NCBI GenBank assembly: GCA_012064415.1
Contig: SSNU01000067.1
Coordinates: 1-64,000, forward strand
From: Gyrodactylus bullatarudis
Taxonomy: Eukaryota > Platyhelminthes > Monogenea > Gyrodactylidea > Gyrodactylidae
Direction of reading: 5' to 3'
Length of the DNA stretch: 64,000 bases
The stretch's first letter is position 1; every line of letters starts with the position of its first letter. Of this stretch, positions 1 through 13,100 are shown one piece after another. The notes below the pieces were generated by a model. That model made no database searches, was not told where the DNA came from, and was given only the letters and a program-made list of their open reading frames with translations. The position numbers and the translations under genes were made by a program.

Positions 1-98
1 TATTGCTTGTTGAACTTTCCTTTGAAGCGGGTCCACTCACTGACTGGAGAGCCTAGGACTGCTGCTAAGAGGAGAACTGTTACGATAGCTAATTTCAT
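1..98 (-). CDS. Cathepsin L-like cysteine protease, first exon (partial)
   Basis: Read on the minus strand, an ATG at 98-96 opens a frame that stays open to the window edge (32 full codons). It begins with a short basic start and a hydrophobic core (MKLAIVTVLLLAAVLG), a clear signal peptide. Then comes SPVSEWTRFKGKFNKQ, which looks like the first helix of the I29 inhibitory propeptide of papain-family proteases (W-x2-F-K-x2-F-x-K). Known for the family: the propeptide blocks the active site until it is removed in a lysosome, gut or secretory compartment. The catalytic Cys, His and Asn lie outside the window. A minus-strand TATA-like box sits about 31 bp upstream of the ATG, so the 5' UTR may be very short. 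Base composition is richer in GC than the flank. The family call is an inference from the prodomain start only. Confidence 0.7.
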   Translation of the reverse strand, partial: MKLAIVTVLLLAAVLGSPVSEWTRFKGKFNKQ

Positions 99-128
99 TT
101 TTGCTCAGATCATAATCAACCTGCCCTG

Positions 129-134
129 TTTATA
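129..134 (-). promoter_or_regulatory. TATA-like box of the cathepsin-like gene
   Basis: The minus strand reads CTATAAAC here, 31-36 bp upstream of the cathepsin-like ATG. Spacing would put transcription start within a few bases of the ATG. This is a motif match only. Confidence 0.4.
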
Positions 135-932
135 GTTTTCTCATGGGTTAACCTTCGATCAAAGAATTCAATTCTTTGAACACAATTTATCAATTAATTT
201 TATATCTTAATAACCTCAATCTCGATAGAGTTGTTATCAACTTGCTCGATTGTTATTCCAATTACGAAAGGAATTAAAAGGAATGGTGAAAAGATGCATA
301 AACTCTGATAAACAAATTCTATCCCTTTATTGGATGAGACGCTTGTAACTTGAAGAAGGTACTTGACTATCTCAGTAACGAATTGTCTGTTAGAGGCTTT
401 GGAAAAAGGTTGCTCATATACTTATTAAATTTACTTTTACAAATATTAATTGAAGATTTTAGGTTACATCAACGAACTAAACAATTTTCCCATTAAATTC
501 CACCCTCTACTTCCATGCATATAATTTTATTTTATTCGCGGTTTTACTTGTAAGTAGTCATGCATTATTCACGATTAAATTTTAATTAAAAGTTCGTCTC
601 TTTCATGATAGATGTGAGATTTCTCTAATGATTAACCCTAGAACGAAATCTCGGGTTATTTTTCACCCCCTTTGTATTGAAACCCCTATAAGAAAAATAA
701 ATATTTCGGACGAGGGTTAAATATAATTCAATTTTATAAATTTTATCAATTTAATTGATCGAAATCGATCACGATCGACCTAGCCAATGGATCCTTTGTT
801 ATAATATAAAAGTAAAACTGTGGTTTAATATTCAGTTGTTTCTAGTCTATTATCCATGACCTTTCCTTTTGAGAAAATGATAAATCAGTTTTACAAAATC
901 ATCCTTGAGTTCATCCTTTATATATATTTTCT
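135..932. other. Intergenic spacer between the cathepsin-like and receptor genes
   Basis: AT-rich sequence with no ORF or repeat that I can support. It contains the upstream region of the minus-strand cathepsin-like gene and, at its high-coordinate end, the 3' flank of the receptor gene. Confidence 0.5.
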
Positions 933-1162
933 TTATTTACATGTAAGAATTCTCTTAAATGACTTTCGAAATTCATCATTAAAAATTGTATAAATAATTG
1001 GATTCATAAAAGAGTTTATATATCCAAGCCAGGTTGTTATACACCGAAATGTCTCTGATATTTCACAGGGGTGATCCTTTGGCCATTTCTCGTATATACT
1101 CATGCATAAGCCATCTATAAGGTTCACTGTGAAGAATGGTAGCCAGCAGAAGACGAATACAC
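933..1162 (-). CDS. Receptor exon 6: TM6, ECL3, TM7, C-tail
   Basis: The acceptor TTTCAG at 1163 gives VFVFCWLPFF, then a long ECL3 with two Cys (CEISETFRC), TWLGYINSFMNPIIY and helix 8 (FRKSFKRIL), stopping after TCK. A Cys three residues before the end is typical of D2-family tails and is a possible palmitoylation site. Confidence 0.85.
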
Positions 1163-4100
1163 CTGAAAGATAAAATAGAGAATCTCAATTTAACTACATC
1201 AAGATAAAAAATGATAGTCCTAAAAATTTTAACTTTGATTAATCAGCAGAAAGAATTCTACTTAGGGCTCAAATCAGAATAGGGGAAAATATCAAATTGG
1301 CAGTCTATGACTTTTAACAATTTTTTCTATCAAGAATTCGAATTTTTTTTTAATTTTTAGAATCTCAGATACTACAAACTACTTAGAAGAATTCTTGTTC
1401 AAAATTAGTCCACACTTTTACAAAATAGATAAATGTACACAAATTTTGTACAGCTCTCTACTAATTTCGAATACTTCTCTTCTAATTTCGAAAAATGAAT
1501 ATGAAAGATATGGCTTAGAAAATCATTCTGGTAATAGAGAGCTAACCATATTCAAATTTCCAACAAATTTGAACTTGAAATAAGAAAGATGTAAGCACTC
1601 ATGACTGGGGGGAATCTTATTTTCGTCTCATTACTTATTAGTAGAGGGTTTATATATTTTAGTCAGTTCCTCCTCTTCATATACTATTTTTAGGAAGTTA
1701 ACAGTATTGAATTCGTTGTATTTACCAAAGACTATGACTAGAGTAACAGTTGCTTTCTTCTCTTTAGAGAGGAAATTTCGCTCTTTTGTAATTTCACGAC
1801 TGAAATAGTGATTCGGTCGATTCTTTTTACGCGATCTAATTTCATATTTCTGGGCCAGTTTCTTTTCCTTACAACAACCGCTCCGAGTGTAACTAGAACA
1901 AAACAAGGAAATTGTTTTACTCTTGGCCAAGCTTTCTCTGATTTGTTGACAAAAGACTTGAGGAGCATCTGTCTTTGTTGACTCTAATTTCACAGCATAA
2001 GTCAGACAGGTTTTTGGCGTTGCTCTTATGTAATCTTGGAAATTTTCCATCTGTCTATTTTGTTGTTGAATTTCCTTGAAGAGATCATGAAAAAAATTAT
2101 TTAATTATAAAATTAATTTAAATTATTGAAATTTTATCAATTGTATCAACTCATTCCATTATTAGTAGGACCACAAATTTGCATATTTTACAAATTTAGC
2201 TTAGTTAAAACTTCTTTTGCTGTGACTGGGTATTTTGAAACAAAACCCCATCTGTTTCACCAGAATTTAAAAATAATTTTACCAGATTTAAATTAAATGT
2301 AAAAATTACACGAAAAATAAACTCTACTACTATGTTTGAAGTTGATAGAAATAATTTCTGACATATTTTGAGAAGTTTCTGTGGTCCTAATTATTAGATT
2401 CAAAAGATAATTATGTTCCTGACTAATTGGAGAATGCTGTAAAAATATCAATATCAGGTAAATACTATGGTTTGTCCGGGACCAAATCCGGAAAAAGTGC
2501 CAATTCACATTTTATAGAAAACATCATCTTTTCGAAATAATAAAACAAGAAACTTCACATATTTAGTATTATAATTTTGAATTTTTTATGTGGGTTTTTC
2601 AAATATTATATAAATAATACTTTCAAATGATATAGTAAAAATAAAAGAAAAAGTATGCTTCTGAGATAGCACCACTAACATGCGATTTTGTTTTAATCTA
2701 AATTTAGCAAGTTCCCGGACGAACCTTAGTAAAAACCCTAAAAAGTTGAAAATTGAGGTGGGGATCAAATATTATTTTTCAGGATCACCATTTGACAAAG
2801 AAATCAATTATCACTATTGAGTTTTTGAAAGAACCATCAAGTAGTAAGTAGAATTTTGCACGATAATGTGCTATTTTCTAAAATCTCATGTAAAGCAAAT
2901 ATTGATATGAAGTTGGGAACCTATGAGTTTTACGAAAAACTCGATTTTTTCATCAAGAATTCGAATTTGTTAAAGATTTCTTGGAATCCTACTCATGTTG
3001 CCCACTTTTATCAGTTGAAGAAAAAAAATCTGAAAAAAAAAATATTTTAATGAAAAATATGGTCATTTTTCAATCCCATTTGGCGCCAAAATCCCATTTG
3101 AGCTGAAAATTTTTGTTGATTTGAAAGTTTAATGGTGATCGAAAGAGGTTTTACAAGATCAGGATTAGATAATAAAGCTGAATAGCACCGTCAGATTATC
3201 GACAGTTTCCCCATTTTCGAGAGATTTTGAATTATCGAAATTTCATTGATTTTCAGGTACTGAAAATGATCAAAAAATTGAAATTCTGCTACCAAACGGT
3301 AATGTGATTATGCATAAGACCAGATTCAGTTGAATTGATTTTCTTGTCTAATCTTGATCCTGAAAAAACTCTTTTGATTTCCCTTACACTTTCAAATCAA
3401 TAAGAAATTTCTGCTCAAAGTTCGAAAAATTTGGATTTTCGCGCCAAATGAGAATTTGAAAAATATATATATTTTCTTCAACTGGTAAAAGTGGGCAACA
3501 TGAGTATGATTCCAAAATGTCTTTAACATATTCGATTTTTTAATGAAAATATCGAGTTATTCGTAAAACTCATAGATTCCCAACTTCACATCAACAAACT
3601 TTACTATTTTTGTTTCACAATGTTAAATAGTGATCCTGAAAAATAACTTTTGATCCCTCTTTTAACTCATATTTGAAATTTCTCCAGATTTTAGCTAAGT
3701 GTGTCTTTACACGGTTTTCAAGAAAAGCTTTGAAATTCAATTATTGTGTGCATGATGAACTCGATTTCATAAAGTTTCCTTGATCAATATTTTTACCGTT
3801 CAAACTCACATTGTAAGTCTCATTCTGATATCTCCATAGACTTCGATTCGTCCTATTATTATTGTCATCGTTGGTTTCTTGCGGTAACATTGGACCAGTT
3901 ATACAATCATCATTGCTAACTGATTTTGGCATCTCGTGGTATATTCGATCTGAACTCTCTGTCCTATAATCTGATAGAGTTGCTAGTGGTAGAAATATAA
4001 AAACTATTTATGTTTTTACAAAAATCTCAATTTTTCATCAAGATCTCAAAAATTTTCTGAAGATATTCAAAAGGCATCGAAGATAATATTTTTTGGAAAA

Positions 4101-7100
4101 ATTGGAGACATTCTAAATCTCGAGTTGGCATCAAGTTGCCATTCTCTAACTTCAATATGTGCGAGTTATAGCGTTATTTTTCACTTATCCTATATTTAAA
4201 ATTATTCATTTTGGTATACTAAAGTATAAATCTAAGAAGAACAAAAGAAACCTGAGAATAATACTGTAAAATTTATGATAGAAATATTCACGTATATTTT
4301 CAAATATATCCGAAAATCCAGATAAAATCGTAATTGGAAAAGTAGAAAAAAAATTGTAAAATTTCTTGAACAAAAATATTCATAGACTAAGTAGTTAATT
4401 TATCACTGATGTAACAGTTAAATCGATTATCGGACCAGGCGAAATATTTATAGGCTCTTTTTGTTGTCATTAATATAATAAATTATCTAAAATTTTCTAT
4501 TTGAAGTTTTAAAAATAAATAGTGTGATAAAATTATTGGAGACATCAAATCGTGTTTTGAATCGTTCTCCGAAATTTTGACACATTGCCGAAAGAATATA
4601 TATAATTTATGGATATGATAGTCTTTTGTAGATCATAATAAATGAGAGATGTCTGAAGAACATCAACAAATAAGTTGATTAAAATCTGAGAGACAGAAAA
4701 ATACTGAAATTCTTCCAAATTCAAGTTTGTGTCAATTTGAATTTAATAAAAATCATACTTCTTCATATCAGCTAGCTAAATGATTGATTGAGACCCAAGC
4801 TTTCTCTTGGTTAGAGAGGATTCTTCTATGGAATTATTGTTTTTATTGAGAAATTCAACAAATCTGTTAAGAAATTCATGATTAAAACAAATATCATCAT
4901 AAACTTGTCCGAAAATAACCTTAGGAATAATGCAGAATCTACGAACGAATTAAAGTCTGAGAAAAATATGGTCATTTTTCACACTCCATCTTTTGAACTT
5001 GGAGCTGAAAATTGATTTGAAAGTTGGAGGGCGTAACTTAAAGAAGTTTATCAGGATCAGAATTACACAGGATAATCAATTATGCAAAATCTGTCCTAAT
5101 GCTTATTATCGTTTGGGAGTTGAATTTCGATTTTTGAAATTTTGAATAATTCAAAATCCCTCGAAAATGCTCGATCTTTTGATAATTTAATGGTAATATT
5201 CGGCTTTCTTATCTTTTCCCGGTCCTGATAAACCTCTTTCGACAAAAAACTTCACATTTAAATCAGTAAAAAAATAAAGCTCAAAATATGCGAATTTGGC
5301 GTCGAATCGAAATTTGAAAAATGGCCATATTTTTCTTAAAAATTTGTAATTTTGTAAAAATTTTAGATTCCTCAATTGATATCAGTTAGTATACAATTAT
5401 TATTTTCACACTGATTTATAAAATTCTCGTCCAAAATAGGTAAAAAAGTTTCATCTTTAATCTCTTTCTTTGACCTCTTTCTATCAAATAACCTTGTTTG
5501 ATTCATTTGTATTTCAGAATCAAGATGAGTTGTGAGTGTAAATTATTCATGGATCAATTGATACACTTCAAATGTCTCAAAATACGAAGATTATTTAATA
5601 TTTTATACAAAAGTATTCGAAGGACAACAAAAGAGCACAAGAATAATAGAGCAATAGATCTAATATAATCGAATCAATTTAAAATTTACATTGGAATTAA
5701 ATAATTAGATTAATCTGATAAAAGTTTGGAATTATCTGATCGGATTAATGAGAATTGAAAGAATTTCACAGGAATGATGGGTAGGGTTTGACTGAGTGCA
5801 TTATTTTTCTTTGAAAAAGGGATTCAGTTGTATCTGTAATATAATAAATTCTAATGAAAGATTTCCAATATTTATATCTTATTAACAGTTCAATCACAAG
5901 AACCCACAATCACCAACAACTTATCAGTAATAAGTTATTAACAGGGCAATCAAAAATAATACCTAAAAATCGGCTCAATAAGACATTAAAAAATGACCTG
6001 AAAAATAAAAATAATACTCTAAATAACATAAGCGATCGCTTTTAAGTAGTAAGACGTAAATAAAATCTTAATATTGCCAATCCCAAAATTTTACCTATGA
6101 CACACATCACAAGTTTATCTCCAAAAATTTTGAAGGATGTTTCCTAATAACAGCTGAGGCGTTTTACTAATTCTTAGCATATTGAAATGACTGATGAGTC
6201 AATCATTTGTACTAACGCTACTTGAAAAAATCTTCCAGAAATATTCCGGATTTTAGTGATTGCGTAGTAAAAATTCATTGAAAATTTTAGATTTTTAAAA
6301 CCTAATGACATAATGAAGACTCATTTTCTACACATTCTTCAATACAAAATAATGCTTAGAATTGATAGTTCTATCAGAAAAGTTGGTCCTAATATGAGGT
6401 TAAAAATTTCACCCTAGCCTAGTAGCCAGTGATTAACGTAATTGTCAATCTATGCTGAAAAGCTCTATTAAGAATTATTTTATTCAAAAGTATGATTTCA
6501 GACATGTTAAAACTTTTGAACTAAAGGTAAAAGTTTCACTTGAAATTAACATGAATTTCCAACTTCAGTCTTGAAAAAATTGAAATTGGAAGGCTGACAT
6601 AAAATATTTTCAATGAAATTAATGACTGCACTGTCTTGGAAACATCATGGAATTAAATTTGAGAATTCTTTAAAATCGATTATTTCCATGAAATAATAAA
6701 ATTCTAATCAATCAAGAAAAGAAAATTTTTTGAAATACTCCTAGTATCGCTATGGATATTAAGAATAATTTTTTTTCTTACAACCGATTTTTCTAATTTC
6801 ATATTCAATGGTTAACTTAGCAATAAAGATCTGAGTATTACTCTGAATCACATGACCTGAATTATTCAAAGTTTATTTACTTCTGCTTTGAAGGCTCTTT
6901 TCATACTCTTCATATATTGTAATAATATTCGAGAAAGTCATTTCTATTAATTTTTGTTTATGTGGTTGATGATTTCCAAACTTTTAAAAGTCCGAATAGG
7001 TTTCTTTCCAGTTTTATTTATTTGAAGTAAGAATGATACTAGTTTTCTTGGGTCTATAAAAGTAGAATACAATTGAAGAAGCATTTTCGACATCTACAAC

Positions 7101-10100
7101 TATTCTCGATGAATGAACAAAAATCTCATTTTTTCATCAAGGTATCGAAGTTTTTGAAAGATTTTTTTGGTAACTGATTTAAAATGTACACTTTTACTGA
7201 TTTGAGAAAATAATTTTGAAAATTTTAGAGACTTTCGAGATGGCGCGATTTTTAAATTTTTTTATACTTTGAGTTGAAAGCTTTTTGTTGATCTGAGGTC
7301 TGAGAGGAATCGAACGTTATTTTTCAGGATCATCATTAGACAAAGAAAATATTTACTCTCATACATTTTTTTAAAAAAACACACCATTTACATGCGAATG
7401 TCTACTTCCTATTTTTCGATCATTTTTACTGCTTGGAAATTGATAAACTAGGGTGATCCAAGATCATTTCAAAATTATGGGTTTTATCAAAAGAATGTAT
7501 GAGAGTAAATATTTTCTTTGTCTAATGATGATCCTGAAAAATAACGTTTGATTCCTCTCAGACCTCAAATCAACAAAAACTTTAAAAGTTAAAAAAAATT
7601 TTAAATCCGTGCCATCTCGAATTTTAAAAAGTCTCTGTAATTTTCTAAAAAGAAACTTATTTTCAAAATTATTTTCTCAAATCAGTAAAAGTGCACATTT
7701 TGAATCAGTTACCAAAAATATCTTTCAAAAACTTGATGAAAAAATGAGATTTTTGTAAAAATCATGAATTCCCAAATTCATCAAGAATAGCTTTAACTTT
7801 TATTAAAGTAAAAATCTGTGCTTGCGTGAAACTTACAATCGGAAATTGTTGCAGTTAAAACCTGCTCTTGAAAGTCAGAACTTTTCAGGGAGCTGAGAAT
7901 TTTTCTCGGGTCATAATTACGCTTTGATCGGGCCGAAATAACTTGAAAGGTCTGGTGGTACAAAAACATCATTACTAAAAATGGTATATAAAATGATCCG
8001 AGGGAAGAACCAATTATGTAACTTGAATTGAGCAGTGAACAGCCAAGGTTATCAACAATGACCAAGGTTTCATTATTCAAATTTGTGACCGTTACATTCG
8101 AATTTGGCATGTTGGAGCCCGTCGCGATCGGCAGGGTAATGATGAAACTTATCAGCCATACCATTGTTATAATCAAGATGATTCGGCAAGAGTTTTTCTC
8201 CCTTGAATAGCTGATTGGCATTTTAACAGCTAGGAATCTACAATTTAAAACAAAATTACAGAAAGATTTTAACCCTTAAAATTCCCACAGTGATAGTTCT
8301 ATCACACGTCATTTAAGCAACTCATTATTATTTATTTAAACCTCAGAAAATAGTTCGTTTATCACCCATTCGATAGGAAATTTATTAATCTCCTGGAATA
8401 CTATAATTCATTCTTCAAAATCGTCCTATACTAATTCAAAGGGAGTTGATTTTTTTTTGAAAACCTACTTCCCAGTGTCATAGGCAGAAAGTAAGAGAAC
8501 TTTTATCGAGGAATCATACCTGTAAATATGCAATCGCCTGAACTCTGTCTGCTAAAGCTATAAAAATAGCCTGTTTTTGGATCAAAAGCTGACCCATTTT
8601 TTGATCGATAACATGTGAACCAAGAATAATTGCATTAAAACAACTGTAGATTCGTAATCACAAACCGTAGGATAGACAAAAGATTGAATCCGAGTCATGA
8701 AAAAACAATCGATCAGACTTTAAGGGTTAAAAACGTTTTCTTTTTTCATTTTTAATTTCACCAACAATTTATTAATAAATCAGATAAATGAAAACAAAAA
8801 CAAGGAGAATTGCCAGCAAAAAAGGTGAACGTTTATATAGGATATTTCTACAATGAAAGGAAATAAGATATTTTAACTCATATTTAGAATTCTTTTAATA
8901 GTAGTCTTATTTCTGACAATAGATAACGTGATAGAATTTACTCAAAAAGAAAATAAAAGATTTGAAATCAATATATAAATGTAGGAAAAAATGTAAAATT
9001 CTCTTTTTGTTTGTATCAGATAAGTTATCAGCGATAAGAAATTTTTGATTACAACGTTTTATTCTTGAGATTTCCTTTACTATGAAGAAATTGTCGTCTG
9101 ATACGATTCTAACACGACTAGGATGGGATTTTTCATCAAAATCAAAATATATTCTGAGTTTATTAGATAAAAAAATAATGAATGGGTTCATTTTCGATAT
9201 TCTGATAGCACGAATTTGTGGGTGAAGGAGAAATTGTTTTTCAATGACCCTGGCTATGTACTAAGTTAGTGCTATAATTTGAGGTATTATTGGAAGCATT
9301 GGACTCATTGGTCTGAGCAGATATTTAAAAATCTCAAAAAGTTCTTTAAACTATTCTTTAGTTTGAAAATCTACTTTCATTTTCTTTTAAAGATGTTCTT
9401 CAGCCATTCTGTCAGAGAATTTTAAAAATTAAATATTAATCAAAGTCAGCCCAGAGAAGCACGCCAGAATCATGTAAATCATTCATGAAAGTTCTTTTTT
9501 TCAATTAAGTAATTCTATTATTTTTTGATAAATATCAAAAGTGATATGATGATAGTGTTGAAATAATTATAAAATTCTTTTATCAGAAAATATATGGAGG
9601 ATTTGTTGTCATTCGAAGGAGAATCCTCTCTAGCGGACACAGAACATTTTTTTGAAAATCACAGAATTTTGTTCTAGCGGTTATTTTAACATTTTAGAAA
9701 TAATGAAAGGATTTCGTATTATCGATGTGACCGGCTTAATATGTCTCATTTTTCTTGGGTAGAAATTAAATATTGAAATTAATATCCCACTAGATATCCC
9801 AAGTGTTGGCAAATAACTGTATAATAAATACTCATCCGACATTATAATTTGATATATCTAAACCTAATTGACATGAGAGTTTACTATTTTTACAAAAAAC
9901 TCAATATTTTTCACCGGTTACATAGAAAAAAATAATTTTTTGAGTTCTAAAACGCAATGAGCTAATAAGATGTGGATATTCGAAAAATTTCCGAAAACAA
10001 TTCAATCTGACCAAAATTAGGCCGGTTTTTGAATTTCGAAAAGTTAAAAAAGTGTAAAATTAGGTGCATTTTCGAAATTCGAAAAACGGCCTAATTTTGG

Positions 10101-13100
10101 TCAGATTGAATTGTTTTCGGAATCCACATCTTATTAGCTCATTTTGTTTCAGAATTTAAAAAATTATTTTTTTCTATGTAACCGGAGAAAAATATTGAGT
10201 TTCTTGTAAAAATAGTAAATTCTCATCTTCATGTCAACTAGGTTTAGTTCCATTTTCATGACAAAAATTTTCATCAAATTATCTAATGTCTTCTTAATTT
10301 CAAAATGTAGAGTTTTTATTCAAGAAAAACGATTATCAAAATTGAATTTCAAATTAATTTCATCCACAAACTGAAGCAAAATGGTTTTAATATTTCAAAG
10401 ATTAACAAACCTATCAAAGCTAATTGCGACCAGGTTAAGTATGGATGCTGAGCAATAGAAAACATCAGCCATCAAGAAAAGATTGCACCATGGCTGGTTG
10501 AATATCCATGAATCTGTAAAGACCTGAAAAAAAAGCAAAAAAAGAAATCATTAATATCCAATGAATATGCCTACAAATTGCTTTGACAGAATAAATGAAC
10601 TTCATTGAATGAAAAGCATGATGATACAAAATGTAAATATAATCTGATAAATCGATACAAAATTCCTCATCTCTAATTGTTTGATAGCAAATCTCATGTT
10701 ATAGAACCATCGGAGCTATAATTTTTAAGCTATGCATGCTTTACCACAAATCATTTCCCGTAAATAATCGTCTTGTGATTCAAAAATACGTATTCTGATA
10801 GATTGTTTTGATTTTTATTATTAAGCTGCAGTTCACCCCAAGTGAGATTTATCAGCTTTGTTTGCATTTCATTTCTGAGTTTCCTGTCATATCTAGTAGA
10901 CTTGAACGAAAATTTCCAAAATAATCAAAATCACCCATCGATATGGTATATTTAATCTTCACACCAAACTTTGCTTCGGAATACCATTTTATGCTTCAAA
11001 TTAAAAACGTTTAAAATGTTTTATTATCATAATTTTAACTTGAATTAACATTATTTCTTATTAAAAAGTTGTAAAATTCCTATTGTTTTTTCGATAGTTG
11101 AAAATTGAATTTCTCTTATTTTTAATGAATATTACAATCTTGATCGCTAAAAGAACGTTTTTTAGTCTGGAAATTTTCACAATTTTGTTTATCTTATTCC
11201 AGAAGTATTTTGAAGCAAAATTTGGTGAGATAATATCTAGAACCATCGAGATCATACATACAAACTTTTGATCTCTTTATTTATAAATAATGCCAAGAAA
11301 CAAAAATGTGATAATCTTTCACGAATAAATCAAAGGGCCATTGATCAATAATTCATTGAACATGGAACGAAATTTCATAAAGGCTACCGAACGAATAAAC
11401 ATTATCTCGCGGAAATGGAAAATATTCTTTCTCAGTGGATAGATAATGTTCTCTTCCCTTGAATTATTGATTTTGTTGAATATATTTTTCATCCCTAAAT
11501 TAATCAGCACAGACACCCACATTTTGAAGTGACATTAACACGCTTTTTTCCAATTTTTCTTCATCGAAAACGGTTATTATTTTATCTCTATGTTTTTTTT
11601 CAGTTTTGAAGGAAATTAGAAGAAATTGCAATCAGGGTTGATGTCTAATCGATAAGCTTGAAAAATTCAAGTCGAAACAACTTTTTGAAGGTTTTTTTAG
11701 ATAAAATTTAGCCTTTTTCATTTTGATTTCCAATTTTTGCATTCTAAATTCATCAATTTTCAATCTAAAATAAAAAAATATTCATTCTGTTAAGAAAGGA
11801 GCTCAGAGAATTATTTAGGTGGGGAGGGGACGGGTGATTATTCAACATATTTTATTCTGATTTCAAAATTTTTCATTCTTAATTGATAATATTTCAATCT
11901 GAGTTACAAATTATGAAAATACTGATTAGACGATAATTTCAAATTTGGTCAAAGAAATCAAATATTCTGAAATTTCAATGTTTTAGATTTCAGAAAGTCT
12001 GAGACGTTTTCGAGTTTTTGATGAAAAAATCATATTTTCTCATTCATTTTTGTTGTTTTATCTCAATTGACAACTGTAATTAGCCAAATTTGCCACTTTT
12101 GCGACTAGATGTTACTTTCTATAATTTCGAAAGAATTTGTCATTTTGAAAGTTCTCGATTTTTTCATCAACTGATTCAAAATCTACACTTACTGATTAAC
12201 AAAAAATATTTTTTGGAAAATTTGTGGTACATTTTAAATTTTGAGCTGGCGCGATGAGTTGAAAATTTTTTGTTGATTTCAATAAAATCATTGGATCCCT
12301 TCCATTTGCTCCCGTGTAATGGTCAAGTATTAATTTCTTTGAAGTTCATGAACCTATTATAAACACATAAATTGGTAACTGTTAGATTGCTCACTTTTTC
12401 TTCTTTTCAACAGTGTGACTTCTGTTTCTATTTAAATAAAAGTATCTTGTGGCTATTTCTATTTCTTTTTTTAATATTGGAAAAACTAGAGTTATTGAAG
12501 TGACGGTTTAAAATTTTGTGAAGATTTGTGTTTTTGTCAAAAGCTCAGCCCATGCTCGACTTTTACAAAACTCTAAACCTTGTTCATCAAGAATGCGAAG
12601 TTGATCAAGATTTTTTGAAATCTAGATAACTGTGCGCACTTCCACGATATGAATCAATTTTCAAGGAAATTGTAATATATTTCAAATCTCGAGGTAGCGC
12701 TAAATTCCCATTTTTTTGAACTTTGAGATAAAAATTTTTTCCAGATTTCAAAGTTGATTTTTAGGATCCCGATTAGACAAAGAAATGAAAAATATGCTGA
12801 ATCAGATTTTGATGATCACCCAATTGAATTTTGATTTTTTGATCATTGAAAATCGATGAAATTTAGATCACAAAATTACCTAAGGGTTTATGGTGTTGTG
12901 TAGTTGGTTTTTTTGTCTTATTGTGATCCTAAAAATCAACTTTTGATCCCTCTCTCACTTTGAAATCAGCAAAAATTTTCAACTCAATGTTCAAAAATAT
13001 GCAAGTTTGGCGCTAACTCAAGATTTGAAATATCCCATAAATTCCTTGAAAATTCAAATCGTTATATTGCGTCTCATAATCCAGATTCCCAAAAATTCTT

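Noticed and set aside
1395..1583. 62-codon plus-strand ORF in receptor intron 5
   Set aside because: AT-driven open frame between receptor exons on the other strand; no motif and no coding composition.
3741..3809. Extension of receptor exon 4 to the stop at 3741
   Set aside because: A strong GTGAGT donor at 3804-3809 gives the phase required by exon 5; the extension would end the receptor before TM6.
7097..7793. CRISPR-like or satellite repeat array in the fold-back regions
   Set aside because: The repeats are long single inverted pairs with TA flanks, not spaced direct repeats.
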